Below, in pieces: positions 32,727 to 40,473 of a stretch of DNA of 64,000 nt. Both the position numbers and the translations under genes were made by a program. The DNA comes from CAYSAD01 sp964428955. GTDB lineage: Bacteria; Patescibacteriota; Saccharimonadia; Saccharimonadales; Saccharimonadaceae. How positions within the stretch are numbered: position 1 is the first letter of the stretch; every line of letters starts with the position of its first letter. The notes below the pieces were generated by a model, which did no database searches, was not told the DNA's origin, and saw only the letters and a list, made by a program, of their open reading frames with translations. The stretch is from assembly GCA_964428955.1 (NCBI GenBank), contig CAYSAD010000004.1, positions 1-64,000 of the forward strand, read 5' to 3'.

Positions 32727-34406
32727 ATGGAAGAGTTAGTAACAGCCATAATTCAGCGTCTGTATGGTAGCCAAGAGCCGGTTGTGATTTCACGACCCGA
32801 TGTGCAGTTTGGTGATTTCACGACCAACGTGGCACTAAAACTAGCTAGTCAGCTTGGTAAGAAACCGCGCGAAGTGGCCGATGAGATCGTCGCCGAATTG
32901 CGCAAATCTGATGAGTTCACGGACGTCTCGGTTGCCGGACCGGGCTTTATTAACGTACGGATCGCGCCACAAAAGCTAGCTGTTTTGCTCGAAAATCGAT
33001 GGAGCGAGCGCTACGGTGAGAATAACGATGGCGAAGGCAAAACAGTTGTCGTGGAGTACCCGAGTCCAAACATGGCCAAACCTTACAGTGTTGGCCACTT
33101 GCGGCCGGGCAACCAAGGCTGGGCGATAAAACGTCTGATGGAAGTGACCGGTTGGAAGGTCGTTACCGATAATCACTTAGGTGATTACGGCGCACCGTTT
33201 GGTGTTTGGGTAGTCGGTTTTCTGAAATTCAGTAGTGATGCCGCACTGGAAAAAGATGGTGTTTATGAACTTGGCCGATTGTATATCGAAACGAAAAAAG
33301 CTCTCAAGGACGAGGAGGCGCGCGGCGAGCATGTGCTTGCCGACGAGGTCCAGGACTGGCTGTTAAAGCTTGAGGGCGGCGACAACGAGGCGAAAGCGTA
33401 TAGTGAGACTTTCAATAAGATTTCTCTTGATCACATCCATGGAGTCATGGGGCGCCTTAAGATTGCTACCGACCACGAACTTGGTGAAGCGTTTTTTGCA
33501 CCGCGCGGCAAGGTAGCTGTGCAGGAGTTAATTGAGCGGGGTGTGGCGACGCAAAACGAAGATGGCTCGGTGATCGTGCCACTTGGGGATTACGGGTTTG
33601 ATGTACCGCTATTAGTGCAGAAGTCAAACGGAGCGGCCTTGTATGCAACAACCGATTTGGCAACAATTCTCTACCGTGAAGAACATTGGCAGCCCGACAG
33701 AGTAATTTATGTCGCAGGTGCTGAGCAGCAATTCTATTTCACACAACTGTTTGCGTTGGCTAAGAAGCTGGATGTAAAGACTGAGCTGATTCATCTCTGG
33801 TTCGGCGTGATCGATCAAAAGAACGATGACGGTACGCGCGAGAAAATGAGTAGTCGTAAAGGTGTCGTACTTATGGAAGCGTTGCTTGATACGGCGGAAG
33901 AAAAAGCCCGTCAAGTTGTCACCGGCCGCGATGTCACCGATGAAGATATCAAGAAAATCGCGCTCGGAGCGATAAAATTCAGCGACTTCGTAGCTGACCG
34001 ACGAACTAATATTTTGTTCGATTGGAATTTGATTTTCGCACTGAGTGGTTTTTCCGGACCGTATGTCCAGTACGCCGCGGTACGTGTCAACAAGATTTTA
34101 GCCGACACAGCGATACCGTCAAAGACTACGGATGGTTATGATTTTGCCTCTGAAAAACAACTCATTCTAAAGTTGCTCGAATATCCGGGCATTGTCTCGA
34201 TGGCCGCTCGAGAGCTTGAACCACACAAAGTCGCCACGTACTTATACGAGTTGGCCCGCGAACTGAATCGCTATTATGAAACCACTCGGGTCTCAGATGT
34301 TGCTGGCGTTGAAAAAGCCGCTCGGTTGGCGTTACTCGAAAAAGTCAGCCATGTCTTAACTCACGGTCTGGGTTTGCTTGGCATCGAAATACCTCATCGT
34401 ATGTAG
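32727..34406 (+). CDS. argS: Arginyl-tRNA synthetase
   Basis: The 559-residue class I synthetase has the HIGH-type motif YPSPNMAKPYSVGHLR (SVGHL, near residue 120), an N-terminal Add1 domain, KMSSRKGVVL (KMSKS, near residue 375), and a C-terminal DALR anticodon-binding domain ending LGLLGIEIPHRM. TATACT ends 6 nt before the ATG (leaderless). Confidence 0.97.
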   Translation: MEELVTAIIQRLYGSQEPVVISRPDVQFGDFTTNVALKLASQLGKKPREVADEIVAELRKSDEFTDVSVAGPGFINVRIAPQKLAVLLENRWSERYGENNDGEGKTVVVEYPSPNMAKPYSVGHLRPGNQGWAIKRLMEVTGWKVVTDNHLGDYGAPFGVWVVGFLKFSSDAALEKDGVYELGRLYIETKKALKDEEARGEHVLADEVQDWLLKLEGGDNEAKAYSETFNKISLDHIHGVMGRLKIATDHELGEAFFAPRGKVAVQELIERGVATQNEDGSVIVPLGDYGFDVPLLVQKSNGAALYATTDLATILYREEHWQPDRVIYVAGAEQQFYFTQLFALAKKLDVKTELIHLWFGVIDQKNDDGTREKMSSRKGVVLMEALLDTAEEKARQVVTGRDVTDEDIKKIALGAIKFSDFVADRRTNILFDWNLIFALSGFSGPYVQYAAVRVNKILADTAIPSKTTDGYDFASEKQLILKLLEYPGIVSMAARELEPHKVATYLYELARELNRYYETTRVSDVAGVEKAARLALLEKVSHVLTHGLGLLGIEIPHRM

Positions 34407-34415
34407 ATCACCAGC

Positions 34416-34443
34416 TTGCATTTTTTTAACTCAGGGGTACAAT
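34416..34443 (+). promoter_or_regulatory. Promoter of the leader-peptide region
   Basis: TTGCAT (34416-34421), a 16-nt spacer and TACAAT (34438-34443) start transcription shortly before the leader ATG at 34456. Confidence 0.6.
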
Positions 34444-34455
34444 AGCAGCAGAACT

Positions 34456-34524
34456 ATGAAGACGACCAGTCACAATCAGAATCTCATTCTCAGCATTCTG
34501 CTCGTGATGCCCTCGGCGACATAG
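34456..34524 (+). CDS. Putative 22-residue leader peptide
   Basis: ATG 12 nt after the -10 opens MKTTSHNQNLILSILLVMPSAT, with a dense Ile/Leu/Val run typical of branched-chain attenuator leaders. Its last codons lie in the CCCTCGGCG segment (34510-34518) that can pair with the terminator stem. A ribosome stalled in the Leu/Ile/Val run would alter that pairing. Translation is an inference. Confidence 0.5.
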   Translation: MKTTSHNQNLILSILLVMPSAT

Positions 34525-34548
34525 TTTCTTTCTAGGAAGTTACATGGA

Positions 34549-34577
34549 CGCCGAGGGAAGCCTCGGCGCTTTTGTTT
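34549..34577 (+). terminator. Attenuator-type terminator with competing upstream arm
   Basis: CGCCGAGG (34549-34556), loop GAAG, CCTCGGCG (34561-34568), then TTTTGTTT: a strong terminator. The same left arm, with one more base, is perfectly complementary to CCCTCGGCG at 34510-34518, which could act as antiterminator partner. Confidence 0.75.
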
Positions 34578-34595
34578 CTTAAGAAAGTAGCAGTA

Positions 34596-34622
34596 CGGAA
34601 GGCAAGATAGTCTTGTTTTCCG
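34596..34622 (+). other. Hairpin upstream of the 34645 gene
   Basis: CGGAAGGCAAGA pairs over 12 positions (two G-T) with TCTTGTTTTCCG around a TAG loop, between the attenuator and the SD. It adds to a highly structured leader. Confidence 0.5.
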
Positions 34623-34644
34623 ACATTTACAACTAGGAGGAGAT

Positions 34645-34881
34645 GTGGCTGATCCGCTTATTTGCGACGAGATTTGCGTCGTACTTAGTGAGCAAGGTCC
34701 AATCGAGGTCGATACCCATGGTGCGTTCCGTCATCAGGCGGGCATTCACGGATCGTCAAAAGCAGTCAAGCGCGCGCTCGGCTCGCTGATCAAACGCGGC
34801 AAAGTCCGTCGGCATCGGCCCGAACCCCGAGGTTGCTCGGATGTCGTTCAGCCCATTACGTTTGAGCTCGTTTACCTCTGA
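34645..34881 (+). CDS. Small winged-helix-like protein
   Basis: A 78-residue protein whose pattern (ICDEICVVLSEQGPIEV; KAVKRALGSLIKRGKVRRHR) suggests a winged helix: helix-turn-helix followed by a basic wing. It could be a DNA-binding regulator, but the fold call is an inference. The start is GTG with SD AGGAGG. Upstream lie the leader peptide and attenuator. Downstream, the transcript carries a perfect 10-nt complement of the SD. Confidence 0.55.
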   Translation: MADPLICDEICVVLSEQGPIEVDTHGAFRHQAGIHGSSKAVKRALGSLIKRGKVRRHRPEPRGCSDVVQPITFELVYL

Positions 34882-34898
34882 GCTCTGGCGTGCGGCGC

Positions 34899-34965
34899 GG
34901 CAGCCGGTGTTGGTGGCGATCCCACTAAGCCGGCTGCCCGCTCGGGTTATCATCTCCTCCTTTTA
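34899..34965 (+). terminator. Long hairpin and anti-SD-like 3' tail
   Basis: GGCAGCCGG (34899-34907) pairs with CCGGCTGCC (34930-34938), with an inner TGG/CCA stem. Beyond it ATCTCCTCCT (34952-34961) and TTTT follow. The last segment is the exact complement of AGGAGGAGAT at 34635-34644. Confidence 0.55.
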
Positions 34966-34977
34966 TTAAAAAAGTTG

Positions 34978-35008
34978 TATAATCTTCCTTGAGATAACAA
35001 GGGAGATT
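34978..35008 (+). promoter_or_regulatory. mscL promoter and dyad
   Basis: TATAAT at 34978-34983 overlaps the left arm of an inverted repeat, AATCTTCCTTG / CAAGGGAGATT (34981-34991, 34998-35008). The SD AAGGGAG lies in the right arm. The dyad may be an operator. Confidence 0.5.
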
Positions 35009-35012
35009 TTTT

Positions 35013-35426
35013 ATGGCAACAACCAAGAAACCAAACGTTACTCGTGGCGCTGTTCAGGCGCGGAGCAAGAAGAGCGCAGCGGTATTGAAAACAGTCGGCA
35101 CGGGCTATGCCAGTGGCTTCGTGGACTTTGTACGCGAACAAGGCGTCGTCGGCTTGGCGGTTGGTTTAGCCGTTGGAGCATCGGCTGGTGCGGCAGTGAA
35201 ATCGATCGTTGATAACTTTATCAACCCAATCGTTGGTTTTATTATCGGTGGTGCGGATCTTTCCGATATGGTCTGGAACACAGGCCTAAAGCGCGGTGGC
35301 GTGGAGTTGGTGTTTGGCTGGGGTCCGATCGTGTCAGCCCTCATTACTTTGGTGGCAACGGCATTTGTGATTTATTGGTTGATCCATATTGCCAAACTCG
35401 ATCGTTTGGATAAGAAAAAATCATAA
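35013..35426 (+). CDS. mscL: Large-conductance mechanosensitive channel MscL
   Basis: The 137-residue pentameric membrane channel opens under membrane tension to release solutes on osmotic downshock. An N-terminal basic extension of about 30 residues precedes the amphipathic helix and TM1 (GVVGLAVGLAVGASAGAAVK), then the periplasmic loop and TM2 (ALITLVATAFVIYWLIHIAK). The conserved FINPIVGFIIGGADLS follows TM1 as in the family. Followed by msrB. Confidence 0.92.
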   Translation: MATTKKPNVTRGAVQARSKKSAAVLKTVGTGYASGFVDFVREQGVVGLAVGLAVGASAGAAVKSIVDNFINPIVGFIIGGADLSDMVWNTGLKRGGVELVFGWGPIVSALITLVATAFVIYWLIHIAKLDRLDKKKS

Positions 35427-35434
35427 TCCGACCT

Positions 35435-35818
35435 ATGGATAACGATGAATGGAAAGCGAAACTGACGCCGGAGCAGTTCCGAGTGCTGCGCGAGAAGGCT
35501 ACGGAAGTACCATTTTCCGGTAAGTATGACAGCGTTTTTGATGCGGGCACATATGCCTGTGTGGCTTGCGGTACGGAACTATTCGATAGTGCGGCCAAAT
35601 TCGACGCGCATTGTGGTTGGCCGAGTTTTTACGATGCCAAACCCGGTGCGGTGGTGTTTACGCCTGACGATACGCTAGGTATAAGTCGTACGGAAGTGAC
35701 CTGTAAGACCTGTGGTGGACATCTTGGTCATGTCTTTGAAGGTGAAGGTTTCGATACGCCGACTGATCAGCGCTACTGTATTAATTCATTGAGCTTAAAG
35801 TTCATGCCAAAGAAGTAG
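35435..35818 (+). CDS. msrB: Peptide-methionine (R)-S-oxide reductase MsrB
   Basis: The 127-residue enzyme repairs oxidised methionine. Two zinc CxxC motifs (YACVACGTELF; VTCKTCGGHLG), HCGWPSFYD, and the catalytic Cys in RYCINSLSLKF are present. CATAAT overlapping the mscL end lies 7 nt before the ATG, suggesting its own leaderless transcript in addition to read-through. Confidence 0.97.
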   Translation: MDNDEWKAKLTPEQFRVLREKATEVPFSGKYDSVFDAGTYACVACGTELFDSAAKFDAHCGWPSFYDAKPGAVVFTPDDTLGISRTEVTCKTCGGHLGHVFEGEGFDTPTDQRYCINSLSLKFMPKK

Positions 35819-35832
35819 GCTATACTGGGATT

Positions 35833-36372
35833 ATGACGAAGAAAGCCAAAATCCTGTGGATTGATTTGGAAATGACCGGCCTTGATCCCGTGGAGGATCG
35901 GATATTGGAAGTCGGTGCTGTCATAACAGATTGGGACTTTACAGAAATAGCCACCTATGAAGGCATCATAAAAGTCGGGCCACGGCTCGTCGAACGGCGC
36001 ATGAAAATCGGTAAAGACTTCTGGGATGCGAATCCAGAGGCGCGCGACGGATTAATCACGCAAAATATGACAGGGAAATCAGCTCGGATTGTGGAGAACG
36101 AACTTCTGGCCTTGATTGATAAGCATTTTGATTCGGAAAAACTAGTGCTGCTGGCAGGGAATTCGATCCATCAAGATCGTAAATTCATCGATAACGAGTG
36201 GGGGCGACTCAGCACCCGGCTGCATTATCGCATGCTTGATGTGACAGCTTGGAAAGTAGTGTTTGAAGGCAAGTTCAAGAAGAAGTTCGCCAAACCGGAA
36301 GCCCATCGGGCCTTGTCTGATATTCGTGGCAGCATCGAAGAGTTGCAGTACTATCTCAAAAAAATAAAATAG
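35833..36372 (+). CDS. orn: Oligoribonuclease
   Basis: The 179-residue DEDDh exonuclease degrades 2-5-nt RNA fragments. Motif I is WIDLEMTGLDP, then NSIHQDRKFID (motif II) and HRALSDIRGSIEEL (motif III). It complements PNPase and RNase J encoded in the same window. TATACT ends 6 nt before the ATG (leaderless). Confidence 0.96.
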   Translation: MTKKAKILWIDLEMTGLDPVEDRILEVGAVITDWDFTEIATYEGIIKVGPRLVERRMKIGKDFWDANPEARDGLITQNMTGKSARIVENELLALIDKHFDSEKLVLLAGNSIHQDRKFIDNEWGRLSTRLHYRMLDVTAWKVVFEGKFKKKFAKPEAHRALSDIRGSIEELQYYLKKIK

Positions 36373-36386
36373 CTTACAATAAGCCT

Positions 36387-37619
36387 ATGAAAAGCTTGCG
36401 GGAGCAGCGCAGTTCCAAGCGATGGGGTAGGGTAATTGCTATATGTTTTATCGTTATAGTATTTATCTGTGCCGCTGCCTACGCGTACTGGCGATATCAA
36501 TCAACTTCATCTGCGCCAAAACAGGTGTTGCCAGCACCGGCAGCAAAAGTAGTCCCGACTCCAACGAGTGTCAGTTCGAATATTCTGATGACTGGCAATA
36601 CCTATTGGGGTCGCTATATCAACGACTGGTCGATGGCCAGTCCGCTCAAATTCAAATACCCGTTTTCGCGGCTTAATGAATTTCATCGTGATAGCTACGA
36701 TGCTTGGGTATCTGGCCTGGAATGCCCGATGGTAAGCGATGTCCATCTGACGTCAGCCGAAGAAGATAGTACACTGGAATTCAATTGTTCGCCAGAATAT
36801 CTCAAGGAGGCGAAGAAATGGTACACCGTTTTTACACTTGCCAATAATCATACCGACAACCAAGGCGCGGCAGGCTTTACGGAAACGAAGCAACATCTTG
36901 AAGACAGCGGCATACAGTATTTTGGCAATCCTGACCCACGTATTCTAGGCGATGTCTGTGATGTTATCAGTATGCCAGTGACGGTGACGAATGATGATGC
37001 CAGTAAGACGAACGAGCAATTGCCGATGGCATTCTGTGGTTTTCATGGTGTCTTCCGGATTCCGACTCCAGAAGCAGTCGCTCAGATGAAAGAATATGCA
37101 AAATATATGCCTGTCGTCGCTATGCCACACATGGGCGCTGAATATAAATCTGGTCCCGATCAGATCAAGACTGATTTTTATCACAGTCTGATAGATGGCG
37201 GTGCGGACATGGTAATTGGCGATCATCCGCATTGGATTCAGAATACCGAGAGTTACAAAGGTCATTTGATTGTGTATTCAATGGGTAATTTCATGTTCGA
37301 CCAGCAGGATACAACAGAGGTAACGCGTTCGGCGGCTATTCGAATGGTAATGTCTCTGAGTAAGAAAAATAACCCGCAACTTGCACAGTGGTTGGAATTG
37401 GGTAAAACTTGCTCATCACTTCATGATGACTGTTTGCAAAAAGCTATCGACCAGCATCTTCAAAAGCTCGATGTTACGTACAAGTTCGGTGAAGTCGGTA
37501 CGAATGACAGTGGCAAGGTCGTTAAACCAGCTACGCCTGCGCAAAACGCGTTAATTTTAGGACGGCTTAATTGGACGAACACGATGAATCAGTTGCAAGT
37601 GCCCTATAGCAGCCTGTAA
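36387..37619 (+). CDS. CapA-family protein, membrane-anchored
   Basis: A 410-residue protein with one N-terminal TM helix (about residues 16-35), a Pro/Ala/Thr-rich linker and a CapA/PgsA metallophosphatase-like domain: ILMTGNTYWGRY, GLECPM, LANNHTDNQG, VAMPHMGAEYKS, VIGDHPHWIQ and YSMGNFMFDQQ. In Bacillus, CapA/PgsA takes part in poly-gamma-glutamate export; here no partner genes are present, so the role is uncertain. TACAAT ends 6 nt before the ATG (leaderless). Confidence 0.85.
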   Translation: MKSLREQRSSKRWGRVIAICFIVIVFICAAAYAYWRYQSTSSAPKQVLPAPAAKVVPTPTSVSSNILMTGNTYWGRYINDWSMASPLKFKYPFSRLNEFHRDSYDAWVSGLECPMVSDVHLTSAEEDSTLEFNCSPEYLKEAKKWYTVFTLANNHTDNQGAAGFTETKQHLEDSGIQYFGNPDPRILGDVCDVISMPVTVTNDDASKTNEQLPMAFCGFHGVFRIPTPEAVAQMKEYAKYMPVVAMPHMGAEYKSGPDQIKTDFYHSLIDGGADMVIGDHPHWIQNTESYKGHLIVYSMGNFMFDQQDTTEVTRSAAIRMVMSLSKKNNPQLAQWLELGKTCSSLHDDCLQKAIDQHLQKLDVTYKFGEVGTNDSGKVVKPATPAQNALILGRLNWTNTMNQLQVPYSSL

Positions 37620-37628
37620 ACTAAGTTC

Positions 37629-37967
37629 ATGACACATAAAGAACTCGACGAATATTTACTTAGTTTTCCGAACACTTGGCTTGACTTTCCGTTTGGCGAA
37701 GGTACGAGTGTTTATAAAGTCGGTGACAAGGAAACGCACGACGGCAAGCTATTTGCTATTGTCGCTGATGACTCAAAGCCGCTGCAAATCAGTTTGAAAT
37801 GTGATCCGCAATTAGCCGAGACGCTTCGAACAAAATACGAGAGTGTGCTACCTGGCTATCACCTGAACAAGAAACACTGGAATACCATTATTGGTAGTAG
37901 TCAACTTGGTGATGAGCAGTTGAAAGACTTAATTCGACTTAGTTACGATTTAGTTTCTGCTGGCTAA
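37629..37967 (+). CDS. MmcQ/YjbR family protein
   Basis: The 112-residue protein has YLLSFPNTWLDFPFGEGTSVYKVGDK, KLFAIVA, ISLKCDPQLAETLR and PGYHLNKKHWNTI, the hallmarks of the MmcQ/YjbR family (double-wing fold). Its biochemical role is unknown. TAAACT lies 6 nt before the ATG. Its stop overlaps the next gene on the opposite strand by 4 nt (CTAA). Confidence 0.88.
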   Translation: MTHKELDEYLLSFPNTWLDFPFGEGTSVYKVGDKETHDGKLFAIVADDSKPLQISLKCDPQLAETLRTKYESVLPGYHLNKKHWNTIIGSSQLGDEQLKDLIRLSYDLVSAG

Positions 37968-38578
37968 AAGGCTGGTGCGCCATCTTTAAAGTCGGCAAAT
38001 TGTTTTTGCAAGGTGGCTAAATCGTTGGATGAGCCGTCTATAAAGGCTTTGAGGGTTTTGCTTTTGGTGGTTTTGCGCAATGTCTTCATAGAGAGGCTAA
38101 TTGATTCCAGTTGGTACGCCATTTCACGAGCGTAGGTACGATCGAACACGGCGTTCAGACGGGCGTCTTCCAGTTTGGCAGTCAGTGTTTTGCCGTTCTC
38201 GTCGTCTGAAGCTTTCTTGACAGCTTTTTTGAGGTTAATCTTGGCTTTGGTAAGTGATGGTGCGATGTCACGGTTGGTGTTTACTAAGTAGGTTGAGAGG
38301 TTCCCATTGGTCGAACGCAAATCGCTGCTTTGGATATTTTTTTGGGCATCATCAGCAATAGTCTGTAGACTTTGCAAGCGTAAGCCAAGCGATTGAAGCT
38401 TGTCCGTGTCAGATGGGCCGGCACTGGCGGCAACCATGAGAACTATAGCAATCAGAATAACGACAACGGCGCCAATGATGATAGCGAAAAAGTGCTGGTT
38501 GTTAAAACCACTCGGCTTTTGCTCGGGTGCGATTTGATCAAGGTAACCGACGGGTACGGGTGTGTCTGATGGTTGCAT
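37964..38578 (-). CDS. Membrane-anchored hypothetical protein
   Basis: The 204-residue protein has a short N-terminal cytoplasmic tail, one TM helix (about residues 29-53) and an outside helical domain with many Lys and Ser, probably a coiled-coil or four-helix bundle. No family recognised. It is divergent from dnaG. Confidence 0.6.
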   Translation of the reverse strand: MQPSDTPVPVGYLDQIAPEQKPSGFNNQHFFAIIIGAVVVILIAIVLMVAASAGPSDTDKLQSLGLRLQSLQTIADDAQKNIQSSDLRSTNGNLSTYLVNTNRDIAPSLTKAKINLKKAVKKASDDENGKTLTAKLEDARLNAVFDRTYAREMAYQLESISLSMKTLRKTTKSKTLKAFIDGSSNDLATLQKQFADFKDGAPAF

Positions 38579-38727
38579 AGTAGTCTTATTTAAGCACGAA
38601 TATTAAAGGCGGGCTAGCCCCCCTAATTGTGTTTCTAAGTAAATTAAAAATACGAACTTCTCTCCCTGAAGGGCGACTTACGCTGCCCATTTCGCTTCTT
38701 GAGGTGACTAGATGTATACTAAAAAGC
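38579..38727. other. Divergent promoter region before dnaG
   Basis: About 150 bases with the palindrome GGGCTAGCCC (38614-38623). TATACT for dnaG is at 38715-38720 and TTAAAT lies 9 nt before the minus-strand gene. No other gene is seen. Confidence 0.45.
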
Positions 38728-40473
38728 ATGCAAGATGCCAAGGAGGAAGTACGAGCTCGTCTGAATATCGAAGACGTCATCGGCGAGTATGTCCAACTGA
38801 AACGGGCCGGTCGTAATTTCAAAGGCTTGAGTCCGTTTACGAGTGAGAAAACACCAAGCTTTACGGTCAGCCCTGATAAACATATCTGGCATGATTTTAG
38901 TAGTGGCAAAGGTGGTGATATCTTCAGTTTCGTCATGGAAGTCGAAGGCATGGATTTTCGAGCCAGCTTGGAGCATTTGGCGCGCAAAGCTGGTGTCGAT
39001 CTATCGCAGTTTGAATCGAGTCGTAGCGGTGAAATCGCCCAGAAAAAAAAACGGTTACTCGAAGCCCATCGTTTGGCGGCAAGTTATTTTCAGCACAGCT
39101 TGGTGAAAAACACCCACGCCATGGAATATACGTTTAAACGCCGGGGACTAAGCAAGGAAATTGTCCAGGAATTTCAAATCGGCTATGCGCCGGATAGCGG
39201 TGACGCACTGACCAGTTTCTTGGTGCGCAAAGGCTTTAGCAAGAAAGAGCTGGCCGATGCCGGGCTCGTCAATCGGTTCGGTGGTGATTTGTTCCGTGGC
39301 CGCTTAGTTGTACCGTTGATGGATACTGGCGGTCAAGTGATTGGCTTTACCGGTCGGATCATCAACGATGAGCCGAATGCGCCGAAGTATCTGAACACAC
39401 CACAGACTTTGTTATACGACAAGTCGCGCCATGTTTTTGGACTGAGTCAAGCCAAAGAGGCGATTCGGAAATCCGACCGCAGTGTGGTTGTTGAAGGCAA
39501 TCTCGATGTCGTCAGTAGTCATCAGTACGGTATTAAGGAGGTCGTGGCGACGGCCGGGACAGCGCTAAGCGAACATCACTTAAAAGCTTTGTCACGATTG
39601 ACGCACAATGTACGGTTAGCCTTTGACGGTGACAAAGCCGGTCTGGCTGCCACTGAACGAGCGATCCCGATTGCCGAAACTGTCGGTGTGGCGCTGACAA
39701 TTGTCAGTTTGCCTAGTAGCGCCAAAGATCCCGATGAGCTTGTGAAGCAAGATCCGCAGTTGTGGCGACTGGCAATTGAACAAGCTGCACCAGTAGTCGA
39801 CTGGGTATTGAGGCAGTATTCAGTCCGGGTTGACTTGCAATCGGCGGCAGGCAAACGAGAATTCACGACAGCCGCGCTCGGCGTGATTGAAAACTTGAGT
39901 GATGGCGTTGAGCAAGAGCATTACCAAAAACAAGTCGCTGCTATGACCGATTCGTCACTTGAAGCTATCAAAGCTAAGCAGGCTGCCACTGAGCGGGCAA
40001 CTAACGCCATTCGTTTGAGGCCGGTTAAAACAAGTGGCGATGCGCCAGTTGTCGTCAATTCATATGAAGATAACCTCCTAGCGGCTGGATTGATTGATGC
40101 TGCTGCGCAAGAATTATTTGAGTCGGCCGATGAAGCGATGTTCTCTACCGACGAACGACGAATCGTTGCCAAATATCTGAAAAAACACGGCGGCAAAGTG
40201 ATCATTGATACACCAAAAAGCTTGCACTCCATCGACACCTATGTCAAAATATTACTATTAAAGGCTGAGACGCGCTACGGCGATTGGGATGATCAAGATC
40301 GTTACTTCGAAGTCGCCCGCTTACTCCGCCAATTGATAAAAGAAAACAAGAAACAACAAAAAGAGAAGCTGACGAATCAGTTACGCGACGCCGAAGAACT
40401 CGGTGATGATGTACGCGCTCAAACGATTCGTAGTGAAATTAATCAATTGATAAAGGAGATATCACGTGGCTGA
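38728..40473 (+). CDS. dnaG: DNA primase DnaG, zinc ligands lost
   Basis: The 581-residue primase makes RNA primers at the replication fork. The N-terminal region is recognisable (FKGLSPFTSEKTPSFTVSP then WHDFSSGKGGDIFSFV), but the zinc ligands of the usual CPFHxEKTPS...FHCFGCG are all replaced: Cys to Ser, His to Thr, Cys to Asp, Cys to Ser. The TOPRIM core is intact (VVVEGNLDVV, ATAGTALS, AFDGDKAGLAA). The helicase-binding C-terminus is present. The start at 38728 fits TATACT 7 nt upstream; a longer frame crosses this promoter. It overlaps rpoD by 8 nt. Confidence 0.95.
   Translation: MQDAKEEVRARLNIEDVIGEYVQLKRAGRNFKGLSPFTSEKTPSFTVSPDKHIWHDFSSGKGGDIFSFVMEVEGMDFRASLEHLARKAGVDLSQFESSRSGEIAQKKKRLLEAHRLAASYFQHSLVKNTHAMEYTFKRRGLSKEIVQEFQIGYAPDSGDALTSFLVRKGFSKKELADAGLVNRFGGDLFRGRLVVPLMDTGGQVIGFTGRIINDEPNAPKYLNTPQTLLYDKSRHVFGLSQAKEAIRKSDRSVVVEGNLDVVSSHQYGIKEVVATAGTALSEHHLKALSRLTHNVRLAFDGDKAGLAATERAIPIAETVGVALTIVSLPSSAKDPDELVKQDPQLWRLAIEQAAPVVDWVLRQYSVRVDLQSAAGKREFTTAALGVIENLSDGVEQEHYQKQVAAMTDSSLEAIKAKQAATERATNAIRLRPVKTSGDAPVVVNSYEDNLLAAGLIDAAAQELFESADEAMFSTDERRIVAKYLKKHGGKVIIDTPKSLHSIDTYVKILLLKAETRYGDWDDQDRYFEVARLLRQLIKENKKQQKEKLTNQLRDAEELGDDVRAQTIRSEINQLIKEISRG

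Noticed and set aside
39490..39860. Damaged TOPRIM domain in DnaG
   Set aside because: The acidic TOPRIM residues (VVVEGNLDVV, AFDGDKAG) are intact; only the zinc region is altered.
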